DNA of 64,000 nucleotides, from NCBI RefSeq assembly GCF_900176335.1, contig NZ_FWXW01000001.1:496001-560000 (forward strand), written 5' to 3'. Both the position numbers and the translations under genes were made by a program. The notes below the pieces were generated by a model, which did not search any database, was not told the origin of the DNA, and saw only the letters and a program-made list of their open reading frames with translations. How positions within the stretch are numbered: position 1 is the first letter of the stretch; each line of letters begins with the position of its first letter. Below, one piece after another: positions 16,554 to 25,974 of the stretch. This DNA is from Papillibacter cinnamivorans DSM 12816. Its GTDB lineage: Bacteria; Bacillota; Clostridia; Oscillospirales; Oscillospiraceae.

Positions 16554-18797
16554 CTAATTGTTATGGTCAGAACCGCTCTGCGGGGGCCCTTCCATACAGA
16601 GTCTCGCCCGCAGGCCGCTGTATCGCTTTCTTTGCCGGTTGTTGGCGGTCATCCGGGCAATCGCTCGCTCGTCTCCCACAAGAATGAGCAGCTCCCGCGC
16701 CCGGGTGATGGCCGTATAGAGAACCCCCCTGCTCATGAGAAGAGGAGAATGGTTCATCGCCGCGAAGATCACCGCCCGGTATTCGCTTCCCTGGGATTTG
16801 TGCACCGTGATGGCAAAGGCGGGCTCCAGTTCGCCCAGCATGTCGCCGGAATACTCCGCATACCGGTCGTCAAAGAGCACCGTCACCGTTTCGCTCCGGG
16901 GGTCTATCCCCTCGATCCGTCCCACGTCCCCGTTGAAAATTCCCGTTCCCATGCCGGACCCGTCGGACTTTCTCCATATTATATCATAATTATTTTTAAT
17001 TTGCATCACTCTGTCGCCTTCGCGGAAGAGATATTCGCCGAATATTTTTTCCTTTCGCCCCGGTTTTGCCGGATTCAGGGCCGCCTGGAGCTTCCGGTTG
17101 AGGGCGGCGGTGCCCGTTTCGTGCCGTTTGGTGGGAGTCAGCACCTGGATTTGGCCGGGATCGATTCCCATCTTCTCCGGCAGCCGCGTTCTGCACAGCT
17201 CCAGAATGGTCTCCACCACGCGCTCCGGCTCCGGGCGGCTGAGAAAAAAGAAATCCCCGCTCTTTTCCCGCAGGTTGGGCATCTCACCCCGGTTCACGGC
17301 GTGGGCATTCATGACGATGGCGCTCTCCCGGGCCTGCCGGAAGATTTCCGTGAGATACACGGTCTCCACCTGCCGGCTCCGGATCAGATCGGAAAAAAGG
17401 TCCCCCGCGCCCACCGAGGGGAGCTGGTCCGGGTCGCCTACCAGGATGAGCCTGGCATTCTCCCCCATAGCCCCCAGCAGCGCCCGCATCAGCAGGAGAT
17501 CCACCATGGAGGTTTCGTCCACGATCACGGCGTCGGCGTCCAGGGGATCGCGCTCGTTCCGGGTAAATCGCAGATCTCCGGTCCCGCTGTCGTATTCCGT
17601 TCCCAAAAGCCGGTGGATGGTCTGGGCCTCCGTCCCGCACAGCTCCCCCATCCGCTTGGCCGCCCGTCCCGTGGGGGCCGTCAGGGCGGTTTTCAGCCCC
17701 ATTTTGTCGAAGAGGGCCACGATGCCCCGCACGCAAGTGGTTTTCCCCGTGCCGGGGCCGCCCGTCAGCAGCATGACGCGGCACTCCATGGCCTTTTGGA
17801 CGGCGCGCCGCTGCTCCGGGGCGTATTGGATCCCCTGCGCTTCCTCCACCGAGGCGATGAGCGTCTCTGTCTTTCGGGACGCTGAAAACCCGTTACCAGC
17901 CATTTTCAGAATCCGTTCGGCCACATAGGTTTCCGCCTCGTAAAGGCCCGGAAGGTAGCAGGCGGTTTCCCCCGCGATCTCTTCCGTCACCGCTTCCTCC
18001 CGTTCGGTAAGGGAGACGATCGCCTCCTCCACCCGTTCGGCGTCAATACCGATCAGCTGCTCCGTGGCCGCCGCCAGTTTGCCGTAAGGCAAAAAAACAT
18101 GGCCGTTGTTCAGGTTGTGCGTGAGCTCGAACCGCACGGCGGCTTCCACCCGCTCCGGCGCGTCTCCCGGCCATCCCATTCCCAGGGCCAGCCGGTCGGC
18201 CGCGGCAAAGGTTACCCCGTAATATTCGTCCGTCAGCAGATAGGGGTTCTCCCGCAGCCGCTCCATGGCCGTCGTGCCATATCTCCGGTACAGCTTGGGC
18301 GCCGCGGAAAGAGGAAGCCCGCTCTGCCCGATCCATTCGATGAGCCGCCGCATCCCCGTCTGATACCGGAAGCTCTCGGCAATCTCCCCGGCCTTTTTCG
18401 CCGTGATCCCCCGGATGGAAGAAAGCTCCTCCGGCCGCTCCTCCAGTACCCGGAAGGTGTCGGTCCCGAACCGCCCGACGATCCGTTCCGCCGTCACCGG
18501 GCCGACGCCCCGTATAATGCCGGAGGACAGATAGCTGAGGATGCCGGCCGCCTGGGTGGGAAGGCTTCGATTCACCCGCTCGGCCTTGAACTGCTCTCCG
18601 TAGGAGGGATGGTTCATCCACCTGCCGCCCACCTGCAGTTCTTCTCCCGGAGCCGCTGCGGGAAGGAAGCCCACCACGACGACCTTCTCCCCGTCCGCCT
18701 TGGCAAGGCGGATAACGGTGTAGCTGCTCTCCGCGTTCTGATAAACCAGGCTCTCCACCGTCCCGCCGAATTCAATGTATCCTTCCTCCCGGCCCAT
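16554..18797 (-). CDS. recD2: RecD2-type 5'-3' DNA helicase
   Basis: 747 residues from the ATG at 18797 (MGREEGYIEFGGTVES). Longer in-frame extensions upstream are low-complexity Arg-rich sequence and lack a ribosome site. RecD2 unwinds DNA 5' to 3' independently of RecBC, in repair and replication-fork maintenance. Seen: an OB-like N domain, helix-hairpin-helix segments (GIIRGVGPVTAERIV), Walker A LLTGGPGTGKTTCVRG near residue 348, motif II VDETSMVD, LVGDPDQLPSVGAGD, and the C-terminal UvrD-like AITVHKSQGSEY plus YTAITRARELLILVG. A CRMEG-like tail is not unusual. Likely cotranscribed with comF. Confidence 0.95.
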   Translation of the reverse strand: MGREEGYIEFGGTVESLVYQNAESSYTVIRLAKADGEKVVVVGFLPAAAPGEELQVGGRWMNHPSYGEQFKAERVNRSLPTQAAGILSYLSSGIIRGVGPVTAERIVGRFGTDTFRVLEERPEELSSIRGITAKKAGEIAESFRYQTGMRRLIEWIGQSGLPLSAAPKLYRRYGTTAMERLRENPYLLTDEYYGVTFAAADRLALGMGWPGDAPERVEAAVRFELTHNLNNGHVFLPYGKLAAATEQLIGIDAERVEEAIVSLTEREEAVTEEIAGETACYLPGLYEAETYVAERILKMAGNGFSASRKTETLIASVEEAQGIQYAPEQRRAVQKAMECRVMLLTGGPGTGKTTCVRGIVALFDKMGLKTALTAPTGRAAKRMGELCGTEAQTIHRLLGTEYDSGTGDLRFTRNERDPLDADAVIVDETSMVDLLLMRALLGAMGENARLILVGDPDQLPSVGAGDLFSDLIRSRQVETVYLTEIFRQARESAIVMNAHAVNRGEMPNLREKSGDFFFLSRPEPERVVETILELCRTRLPEKMGIDPGQIQVLTPTKRHETGTAALNRKLQAALNPAKPGRKEKIFGEYLFREGDRVMQIKNNYDIIWRKSDGSGMGTGIFNGDVGRIEGIDPRSETVTVLFDDRYAEYSGDMLGELEPAFAITVHKSQGSEYRAVIFAAMNHSPLLMSRGVLYTAITRARELLILVGDERAIARMTANNRQRKRYSGLRARLCMEGPPQSGSDHNN

Positions 18798-18843
18798 TTG
18801 CTTCCCTGCCTTTAGGCGGGACTCTGTGCGGCCCCGCTCGCTT

Positions 18844-19179
18844 TTATCCGTTCCTGAGGATCGTTCCGATCTCGTCCAAACCGCACACCTGTACGGTGCA
18901 GTCCTCCTCCGCCAGCGCCTCCGCGGCCTTCCTGGCTTCCCGGTCCATTCCCGCGTCCGCGATAAGGATGCGCATCTCGGCAAACCCGCTCCGGTTGAGC
19001 CAGCGCAGGCCGTCCACCGTGTGCTCCAGCTCCGCGGCGTTTCCCTCGGCCCGCACAAGGGCCGTAACACCGCCCGTTCTTCCCGCCGGAAGTATCCACT
19101 TCCCCGCCAGCGCCCACATGGCGGCCAGAAGACCCAGCGCGGCCAGAAAGGCGACGGCCGCGTCCATCACTATATCCAT
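18844..19179 (-). CDS. Hypothetical protein with N-terminal membrane anchor
   Basis: 111 residues with a GGGAGGT site before MDIVMDAAVAF. One hydrophobic segment (about residues 5-25) precedes a small soluble domain with alternating strands and helices: VTALVRAEGNAAELEHTV, then MRILIADAGMDREARKAAE and TVQVCGLDEI. The strand-loop-acid pattern IADAG is reminiscent of a truncated nucleotide-sugar-binding fold, but the domain is too short for an active glycosyltransferase. It lies between uvrA and recD2, 46 bases before the latter. Function unknown. Confidence 0.75.
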   Translation of the reverse strand: MDIVMDAAVAFLAALGLLAAMWALAGKWILPAGRTGGVTALVRAEGNAAELEHTVDGLRWLNRSGFAEMRILIADAGMDREARKAAEALAEEDCTVQVCGLDEIGTILRNG

Positions 19180-19298
19180 GCAAGATACCTCCCGGGGTAT
19201 CTTATGCCGGATATGCCGTTTTTGCCAACGAAGCGGGCAGCGCTCTCCGCCGTTTCTTCAAAAAAACGGAAAAAACTGCGTCTGCTCCCCGGGCGGGA

Positions 19299-22121
19299 TT
19301 ACAGCACCCGCCGGAGGTACTGTCCCGTGTAGGATGCCTCCTGCGCGGCCACCTCCTCCGGCGTTCCCGCGCAGACCACGTTGCCCCCCTTGTCTCCGCC
19401 CTCGGGTCCCAGATCGATAATATGGTCCGCGCATTTGATCACGTCCAGATTATGCTCGATCACCACCACCGTGTTCCCGGCCTCCACCAGGCTTCCCAGC
19501 ACTTCCACCAGCTTGTGCACGTCGGCCGTGTGCAGGCCCGTGGTGGGCTCGTCCAGGATATAGATGGTGCTCCCCGTGGAGCGCTTGGAGAGCTCGGTGG
19601 CCAGCTTCACCCGCTGGGCTTCTCCGCCTGAAAGGGTGGTGGAGGACTGGCCCAGCCGGACGTATCCCAGCCCCACTTCCTGCAGGGTGGTGAGTTTCCG
19701 GTGAATGGAGGGAATGCTTTCGAAAAACGAAAGCGCCTCGTCCACCGTCATGTCCAGCACCTCGTATATGTTCTTCCCCTTGTACCGGACCTCCAGGGTC
19801 TCCCGGTTGTACCGTTTGCCCTTGCACACCTCGCAGGGCACGTAGATATCCGGCAGGAAGTGCATTTCGATCTTGATGAGCCCGTCCCCGGCGCAGGCTT
19901 CGCACCGGCCGCCCCGCACGTTGAAGGAAAACCGCCCCGGCCCGTAGCCCCGCGCCTTGGCGTCCTGAGTGGAGGCGAACAGGTCCCGGATTTCGTTGAA
20001 CAGCCCCGTATAGGTGGCGGGGTTGGACCGGGGTGTCCGCCCGATGGGGGACTGGTCGATGTTGATCACCTTGTCCAGGTGCTCCGTTCCCTCGATGCCC
20101 GCGTGTTTTCCCGGGCGTACCTTCATGTGGTTGAGCTCCGCCCCCAGCTTCTTGAATACGATTTCGTTGATAAGGGAGGATTTCCCCGAGCCGGATACTC
20201 CCGTGACGCAGATGAAGGTCCCCAGGGGGAATGCAACGTCGATATTCTTCAGGTTGTTTTCCGCCGCTCCCCGGACGATGAGCCGGTTTCCGTTCCCGGG
20301 TCGTCTGATTTCCGGGACGGGGATCTTCTTCTTTCCGCTCAGATACTGGCCGGTGAGGGATTCCGGGCAGGCCATGATCTCCTCCGCCGTCCCCGCGGCC
20401 ACGATTTCCCCTCCGTGGATGCCCGCCCCCGGGCCCACGTCCACGATAAAGTCGGCGGCCCGCATGGTGTCCTCGTCGTGCTCCACCACCAGCAGGGTGT
20501 TCCCCAGGTCCCGGAGCCGCCGCAGGGTGTCCAGCAGCTTGTCGTTGTCCCGCTGGTGGAGCCCGATGGAGGGCTCGTCCAGGATGTACAGCACTCCCAT
20601 GAGGGAAGAGCCGATCTGGGTGGCCAGCCGGATCCGCTGGCTCTCCCCGCCGGACAGGGTCCCTGACTGGCGGCTGAGGGTCAGGTATTCCAGTCCCACG
20701 CTCTGCAAAAAGCCCAGTCTCTCCCGGATCTCCTTGAGGATCCGGTCGGCGATGAGGGTCTGGGTGGGCCCCAGCTGCAGCCGGTCGATGAAATCCAGCG
20801 CCTCCACCACGGATTTTTCCGTAAATTCATGGATGCTGATGTCCCCCACCGTCACGGCGAGGGATTCCTTCTTCAGCCGCTTGCCGCCGCAGTCCGGGCA
20901 GGGGTGTTCGGACATGCACTCCTCGAGCTCCCGCCGCATGGCGTCGCTCTGGGTCTCCCGGTACCGCCTCTCCAGGTTGTTGGCAACACCCTCGAAGGCC
21001 TGGTATAAAACCCCCTGCCCCCGCTCCCGGTCGTACTGCAGCTTCAGCTTTTCCCCGTTTGTGCCGTAGAGGATTTTGAGAAGAATATCCTCCGGCAGGT
21101 CATTCACGGGCGTGTTCAGGGAAAAATGGTACTGCTTGGCCATAGCCTCAAAGTACATCCGGGAGATGGTGTCACTCTTGATATTCCCCCAGTTGCTCCC
21201 CGTGATGGCCCCCTCCAGGATGGAGAGGTTCCGGTTGGGGATGATGAGGTCCGTGTCCACCTTCAGCTGGGAGCCCAGCCCCGTGCAGGTGGGGCAGGCC
21301 CCGTAGGGGTTGTTGAAGGAAAACATCCGGGGCGTCAGTTCCTCGATACTGATCCCGCAGTCCTCGCAGGCGTAGTTCTGAGAAAAGAGGATTTCTCGCC
21401 CCTCCTCGGGAAGATCTGCGATCACGAGCCCCCCGGAGAGGGCCGAAGCTGTCTCCACCGAGTCGGTGAGCCTGCGCGCCACGTCCTTTTTGATAACGAG
21501 CCGGTCGATGACCACCTCGATGCTGTGCTTTTTGTTCCTGTCGAGTTTGATTTCCTCCGACAGATCGTATAGGTTCCCGTCCGCCCGCACCCGGACGTAG
21601 CCGCTCCTCCGGGCGTCCTCCAGCACCTTCAGGTGCTCCCCCTTCCGGGCCCGGACCACCGGGGCGAGCACCTGGATCCGTGTGCCCTCGGGAAGGTTCA
21701 TCACCTGGTCGATGATCTGGTCGACGGTCTGCTGCCGGATCTCCTTGCCGCAGTTGGGGCAGTGGGGCGTCCCCACCCGGGCCCAGAGAAGCCGCAGATA
21801 GTCGTAGATTTCCGTGACGGTGCCCACCGTGGACCGCGGGTTCTTGGAGGTGGTCTTCTGGTCGATGGAAATGGCCGGAGACAGCCCGTCGATGTAGTCC
21901 ACGTCCGGCTTTTCCATCTGCCCTAAAAACTGCCGTGCGTAGGAGGACAAAGACTCCACATACCGCCTCTGCCCTTCCGCGTAGATCGTGTCGAAAGCCA
22001 GAGAGGACTTTCCCGAGCCGGAAATGCCCGTGAGCACCACCAGCTTGTCCCGTGGGATTTCCACGTCGATATTCTTGAGGTTGTTCTCCCTGGCGCCTTT
22101 TACAAAAATGCTCTCCCGCAT
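19299..22121 (-). CDS. uvrA: Excinuclease ABC subunit A
   Basis: 940 residues, the family length. UvrA dimers find bulky DNA lesions and load UvrB. Two ABC ATPase modules are intact: Walker [15 protein letters not shown] near residue 32 and [13 protein letters not shown] near residue 640, signatures [14 protein letters not shown] and [14 protein letters not shown]. Zinc modules are [11 protein letters not shown] with CPTCTGLG, and [14 protein letters not shown] with [10 protein letters not shown]. It follows uvrB by 54 bases on the same transcript under the SOS promoter. Confidence 0.98.
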   Translation of the reverse strand: MRESIFVKGARENNLKNIDVEIPRDKLVVLTGISGSGKSSLAFDTIYAEGQRRYVESLSSYARQFLGQMEKPDVDYIDGLSPAISIDQKTTSKNPRSTVGTVTEIYDYLRLLWARVGTPHCPNCGKEIRQQTVDQIIDQVMNLPEGTRIQVLAPVVRARKGEHLKVLEDARRSGYVRVRADGNLYDLSEEIKLDRNKKHSIEVVIDRLVIKKDVARRLTDSVETASALSGGLVIADLPEEGREILFSQNYACEDCGISIEELTPRMFSFNNPYGACPTCTGLGSQLKVDTDLIIPNRNLSILEGAITGSNWGNIKSDTISRMYFEAMAKQYHFSLNTPVNDLPEDILLKILYGTNGEKLKLQYDRERGQGVLYQAFEGVANNLERRYRETQSDAMRRELEECMSEHPCPDCGGKRLKKESLAVTVGDISIHEFTEKSVVEALDFIDRLQLGPTQTLIADRILKEIRERLGFLQSVGLEYLTLSRQSGTLSGGESQRIRLATQIGSSLMGVLYILDEPSIGLHQRDNDKLLDTLRRLRDLGNTLLVVEHDEDTMRAADFIVDVGPGAGIHGGEIVAAGTAEEIMACPESLTGQYLSGKKKIPVPEIRRPGNGNRLIVRGAAENNLKNIDVAFPLGTFICVTGVSGSGKSSLINEIVFKKLGAELNHMKVRPGKHAGIEGTEHLDKVINIDQSPIGRTPRSNPATYTGLFNEIRDLFASTQDAKARGYGPGRFSFNVRGGRCEACAGDGLIKIEMHFLPDIYVPCEVCKGKRYNRETLEVRYKGKNIYEVLDMTVDEALSFFESIPSIHRKLTTLQEVGLGYVRLGQSSTTLSGGEAQRVKLATELSKRSTGSTIYILDEPTTGLHTADVHKLVEVLGSLVEAGNTVVVIEHNLDVIKCADHIIDLGPEGGDKGGNVVCAGTPEEVAAQEASYTGQYLRRVL

Positions 22122-22175
22122 AGAATTGTGCCTATCCCCTTCCTGCCCTCCGAACGGTCGGACGGGCAGCCTTGT

Positions 22176-24140
22176 TTATTGTTCCGCCCGCAGCCGGATG
22201 ATCTGGTCCCGGAGCACGGCGGCGTATTCGAATTCCAGCAGTCTGGAAGCTTTTTTCATTTCCTTCTCCAGCTCGGCGATTTTCCGCTCCCGCTCCCGCG
22301 CCGTGAGCTTGACGCCGTCCTCCCGCTCCGGGGCGGACGCCGCCCGGGAAATCTCGATGAGATCCCGTACGCTCTTGATGACGGTCTTGGGCTCGATCCC
22401 GTGCTCCCGGTTGAACCGGTCCTGGAGTTCCCGCCGCCGCTCCGTCTCTTCCATGGCCGCGCGCATGGAGGGCGTCACAGTGTCCGCGTACATGATCACC
22501 TGCCCCGCGGCGTTCCGGGCGGCCCGGCCCACCGTCTGGATGAGGGAGGTCTCGCTTCGCAGGAATCCTTCCTTGTCCGCGTCCAGGATGGCCACCAGAG
22601 ACACCTCGGGAAGGTCCAGCCCCTCCCGCAGCAGGTTGATGCCCACCAGTACGTCGAATTCTCCCAGCCGCAGATCCCGGATGATCTCCATCCGCTCGAT
22701 GGTCTCCACGTCGTGATGCATGTACCGCACGCGGATCCCCGCTCCCTGGAGGTAGGAGGTGAGATCCTCCGCCATCCGCTTGGTGAGGGTGGTGACCAGT
22801 ACCCTCTCTCCCCGTTCCGTTCGTTCGTTGATCTCGCCGATGAGGTCGTCGATCTGCCCTTCCACCGGCCGGACGAAAATTTCCGGGTCCAGCAGCCCCG
22901 TGGGCCGGATCAGCTGCTCCACGATCTGGGACGAGCGGCTCCGCTCGTATTCCGCTGGGGTCGCGCTCACGTAGATCGCCTGTCCGATCCGCTCGTTGAA
23001 CTCGTCGAAGCGCAGCGGCCGGTTGTCGAAGGCACAGGGCAGCCGGAACCCGTATTCCACCAGGCTCTCCTTCCGCGCCCGGTCCCCCGCGTACATGGCC
23101 CGCACCTGGGGTAGTGTCACATGGGACTCGTCCACGAACAGCAGAAAATCCTTGGGAAAATAGTCTATAAGCGTCATGGGCGGGGAGCCCGGGGCCCTTC
23201 CGCTGATGACCCTGGAATAGTTCTCGATTCCTGTGCAGTACCCCAGCTCCCGCATCATCTCCATGTCGTACATGGTGCGCTGCCGGAGCCTCTGGGCCTC
23301 CACCAGCTTGTCCCGTTCCTCGAAATACCGGACCCGCTGCTCCATCTCCGTCTGGATCTCCCCGATGGCCCGCTCCATCTTCTCCTTCGTGGTCACGTAA
23401 TGGGAAGCCGGATAGATCGCCACATGGTTCAGCATCCTGGCGGGTACCCCGGTGACCACGTTCACCTCGCTGATGCGGTCCACCTCGTCCCCGAAAAACT
23501 CCACCCGGATCGCGTGGTCCCTGGCGTAGGCCGGGAAGATCTCCACCGTGTCCCCCCGGACCCGGAACATGTTCCGTTCGAAGGCGATGTCGTTTCTCTC
23601 GTACCGGATCTCCACCAGCTTTTTTAATAGCTCGTCCCGGTCCTTCTTCATCCCCTGCCGCAAAGAGATCACCAGGTTGGCATAGTCGATGGGATCCCCC
23701 AATCCATAAATGCAGGAGACCGAGGAAACCACGATCACGTCCCGCCGCTCGAAGAGGGCGGCCGTGGCCGAGTGCCGCAGGCGCTCGATCTCGTCGTTGA
23801 TGCTGGAGTCCTTTTCGATATAGGTGTCCGTGTGGGGAATGTACGCCTCCGGCTGATAATAGTCGTAGTAGCTGACGAAGTACTCCACGGCGTTGCCCGG
23901 GAAAAATTCCTTGAACTCGGCGCAAAGCTGGGCTGCCAGCGTCTTGTTGTGGGCCAGGACCAGCGTGGGGCGCTGAACCTTTTCGATGACCTTGGCCATG
24001 GTGAAGGTCTTTCCCGAGCCCGTGACTCCCAGCAGGGTCTGCTCCCCGAACCCCAGCTCCAGTCCCCTTGCCAGGGCCTCGATGGCCTGGGGCTGATCCC
24101 CCGCCGGCGTGTACTGGCTTACCACTTCAAAACGTCCCAA
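22176..24140 (-). CDS. uvrB: Excinuclease ABC subunit B
   Basis: 654 residues. The start is TTG at 24140 (next residues [16 protein letters not shown]), with AGGAGG 7 bases away. UvrB verifies damage and recruits UvrC. Walker [16 protein letters not shown] near residue 39, the beta-hairpin [12 protein letters not shown] near residue 92 that probes the DNA, helicase motif [10 protein letters not shown], motif [11 protein letters not shown], and the C-terminal UVR domain ([15 protein letters not shown]) that contacts UvrC are all present. First gene of uvrB-uvrA. Confidence 0.98.
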   Translation of the reverse strand: MGRFEVVSQYTPAGDQPQAIEALARGLELGFGEQTLLGVTGSGKTFTMAKVIEKVQRPTLVLAHNKTLAAQLCAEFKEFFPGNAVEYFVSYYDYYQPEAYIPHTDTYIEKDSSINDEIERLRHSATAALFERRDVIVVSSVSCIYGLGDPIDYANLVISLRQGMKKDRDELLKKLVEIRYERNDIAFERNMFRVRGDTVEIFPAYARDHAIRVEFFGDEVDRISEVNVVTGVPARMLNHVAIYPASHYVTTKEKMERAIGEIQTEMEQRVRYFEERDKLVEAQRLRQRTMYDMEMMRELGYCTGIENYSRVISGRAPGSPPMTLIDYFPKDFLLFVDESHVTLPQVRAMYAGDRARKESLVEYGFRLPCAFDNRPLRFDEFNERIGQAIYVSATPAEYERSRSSQIVEQLIRPTGLLDPEIFVRPVEGQIDDLIGEINERTERGERVLVTTLTKRMAEDLTSYLQGAGIRVRYMHHDVETIERMEIIRDLRLGEFDVLVGINLLREGLDLPEVSLVAILDADKEGFLRSETSLIQTVGRAARNAAGQVIMYADTVTPSMRAAMEETERRRELQDRFNREHGIEPKTVIKSVRDLIEISRAASAPEREDGVKLTARERERKIAELEKEMKKASRLLEFEYAAVLRDQIIRLRAEQ

Positions 24141-24173
24141 CTTCTCGCCTCCTTCTCTTCTGCAATATACTCA

Positions 24174-24202
24174 ATTTTATCAGAACGAATGTTCGATTGC
24201 AA
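24174..24202 (-). promoter_or_regulatory. SOS-controlled sigma-A promoter of uvrBA with a LexA box
   Basis: Minus strand TTGCAA (24197-24202), 17-base spacer, TAAAAT (24174-24179). The spacer contains GAAC-ATTC-GTTC (24183-24194), an exact match to the Gram-positive LexA box core GAAC-N4-GTTC. LexA bound here would block RNA polymerase directly. The site is 34 bases from the uvrB start. Confidence 0.93.
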
Positions 24203-24318
24203 CTATTTTTTCCATTTGCCAAAGCTCCTATGCCGCCTGTCGGGCGGAAACGGCGGCGGGCCGCCCGGGCGCCGCCGCCGCAGTATTATCCGATGCTGTT
24301 GCACTTTTTCGGCTCCCG

Positions 24319-24999
24319 TTATTTTCTGCCCAGGATGCCGTTGTCCGCGATGGAAACAAAATCGTCGTCCGCCACCACGATGTGGTCCGCCAGCTCGATC
24401 CCCACCGCTTCCAGAGCCGCCTGGATGCGCAGGGTGGTGAGGTTGTCCTCCTCCGAGGGAAGGGCGATGCCGCTGGGATGGTTGTGGGCCAGAATCACGC
24501 TGGTGGAGTTGTTGGTAAGCGCCGCCTCCACGATTTTCCGGACGCTCACGTGGGCCGAGTTGACGCTGCCGCGGAACATCAGGCGGCAGGAGAGCACTTT
24601 GCACTTGGCGTCCAGGCACACGAGATAGACCACCTCGTCCCGCTCAGCCGCGAACCGCGGCAGCAGGAACACTCCCGCTTTCTCCGAGGAATTGAGGATC
24701 GCCCCGCTCCCCGTTTTGGAGATCATGTACCTGCGGTAGACCTGGGGGATAAGCTTGATGAGCGCCGCCGTGTTCTCCCCCACCCCCGGCACCTTCATGA
24801 GCTCCTCCGCCGGCGCGTCGAAGACCCCCTCCAGAGAGCCGAACCGGGTGATCAGCTCGTGGGCCAGGGGATTGGTGTCCTTCTGGGGGATGGAATAAAA
24901 CAGCAGGATCTCCAGGACGTTGTGGTCCTCGAAGCTGTCCATGCCCGTGCCCAGGAACCGGCGCTTCATGCGCTGCCTGTGCCCGTCATGCATCGCCAT
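24319..24999 (-). CDS. radC: RadC family JAB/MPN-domain protein
   Basis: 226 residues from the ATG at 24999 (MAMHDGHRQRMKRRFL) with GGAGGGG upstream; a longer frame adds 12 unlikely residues. The N-terminal helix-hairpin-helix part (LMKVPGVGENTAALIKLI) precedes a JAMM metal-binding motif, AHNHPSG with a following D at the usual spacing (SEEDN). RadC proteins were once linked to radiation repair, but their biochemical role is unclear. Lies between pyrE and uvrB; no clear terminator follows, so it may read toward uvrB. Confidence 0.93.
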   Translation of the reverse strand: MAMHDGHRQRMKRRFLGTGMDSFEDHNVLEILLFYSIPQKDTNPLAHELITRFGSLEGVFDAPAEELMKVPGVGENTAALIKLIPQVYRRYMISKTGSGAILNSSEKAGVFLLPRFAAERDEVVYLVCLDAKCKVLSCRLMFRGSVNSAHVSVRKIVEAALTNNSTSVILAHNHPSGIALPSEEDNLTTLRIQAALEAVGIELADHIVVADDDFVSIADNGILGRK

Positions 25000-25077
25000 A
25001 CTTCCCCTCCTCGCCCGAGCCGATAAAATATGCAAAGCTTGTCCCGCGCCCGGCCGCGCGGCTGAAAGCGGAAATAT

Positions 25078-25752
25078 TCACTCTTTTCCGCCGTATTCGG
25101 CCAGATATTCCTCCATTCGCCCTTTCATCCCGTCGTCGATGAGCACCCTGCCGTCCACCGGACGGTTGTGCAGGAACGCGATCACCTGGCGCACCGTGAC
25201 GATGGGGAATACCCGGATGCCATGCTCCCGGCGCAGCTCGTCCAGGGTCGTGGCCACCCCTGTCCCCCGCTCCATGCGGTCCACGGACACAAAAAGGGCC
25301 TCGATCCTCACGTCCGCCACTTGCCGGAACAGCGCGATGCTCTCCCGCACCGCCGTCCCCGCCGTCACCACGTCCTCCACGATGGCGATCCGGTCCCCGT
25401 CCTTGGGGGCATAGCCCACCATGCCGCCTCCCTCGCCGTGGTCCTTGACCTCCTTGCGGTTGAAGCAGTAGGGCAGGTTTCTGCCGTACAGGCGGTAGAG
25501 AGCGCCCGCCGCGGACACGGCCAGAGGGATTCCCTTGTAGGCCGGGCCGAAGAGCGCGTCGATCCCCTCCGGCATGTTCTCCTGGATGCACTTGGCGTAA
25601 TAGTCCCCCAGCCGGGAGATCTGCTCCCCGGTCTTATAGTTTCCCGTGTTGACGAAATACGGCGTCCTCCGCCCGCTCTTGGTTACAAAATCGCCGAAGG
25701 TGAGGACCCCCGAGCGGACCATGAATTCGATAAACTCTTCCTGATACGTCAT
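25078..25752 (-). CDS. pyrE: Orotate phosphoribosyltransferase
   Basis: 224 residues from the ATG at 25752 (MTYQEEFIEFMVRSG), which has GGGAGAAG; an in-frame ATG 18 codons upstream gives an atypical extension. PyrE joins orotate to PRPP to make OMP. The PRPP loop IAIVEDVVTAGTAVRE near residue 122 and GPAYKGIPLA near residue 71 are typical. It stands apart from any other pyr gene. Its promoter is covered by a palindrome (25923-25953) repeated in the leader (25817-25837), which suggests dedicated repression rather than the usual PyrR attenuation. Confidence 0.95.
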   Translation of the reverse strand: MTYQEEFIEFMVRSGVLTFGDFVTKSGRRTPYFVNTGNYKTGEQISRLGDYYAKCIQENMPEGIDALFGPAYKGIPLAVSAAGALYRLYGRNLPYCFNRKEVKDHGEGGGMVGYAPKDGDRIAIVEDVVTAGTAVRESIALFRQVADVRIEALFVSVDRMERGTGVATTLDELRREHGIRVFPIVTVRQVIAFLHNRPVDGRVLIDDGMKGRMEEYLAEYGGKE

Positions 25753-25816
25753 ATTCTTCTCCCGTCCCGCAGTATGGATATCGGCGCGTGCCCCCGGAGA
25801 GGGCATATGCGCAGAT

Positions 25817-25837
25817 CATAACCGCTTTGCGGTTATG
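25817..25837. repeat. Palindrome in the pyrE leader, twin of 25923-25953
   Basis: CATAACCGC, TTT, GCGGTTATG: a perfect 9-bp inverted repeat whose 21 bases are identical to the core of the palindrome at 25923-25953. It sits about 110 bases downstream of the pyrE transcription start. Confidence 0.85.
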
Positions 25838-25889
25838 CTAGCACAAACGCCAAGCGTTTCTTGAGATTTGGCATCGTTTGCGGCTCCGT

Positions 25890-25953
25890 CCGAAGGGCGG
25901 GAGCAAATCGCGCCATGAGCCCGGTATCATAACCGCTTTGCGGTTATGATACC
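25890..25953. repeat. Dispersed promoter-associated repeat, pyrE copy
   Basis: Holds CCGAAGGGCGGG (25890-25901), a variable block, and a 14-bp palindrome (25923-25936 with 25940-25953). The same order is found upstream of ruvX at 46097-46163, with the same 12-base block and a partly degenerate palindrome. Both copies lie in the same orientation relative to the minus-strand gene they precede. Confidence 0.7.
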
Positions 25954-25974
25954 ATAGAATCCCTGCCGCTTCAA
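25946..25974 (-). promoter_or_regulatory. pyrE promoter overlapped by an operator-like palindrome
   Basis: Minus strand TTGAAG (25969-25974), 17-base spacer, TATCAT (25946-25951). The -10 element lies inside the palindrome 25923-25953, the classical position for a repressor site. The -35 overlaps the stop of the upstream symporter gene. Confidence 0.75.

Noticed and set aside
22132-23925. 597-codon open frame on the same strand as uvrB
   Set aside because: Out-of-frame translation of uvrB with Gly/Arg-rich low-complexity sequence; uvrB motifs are intact in the real frame.
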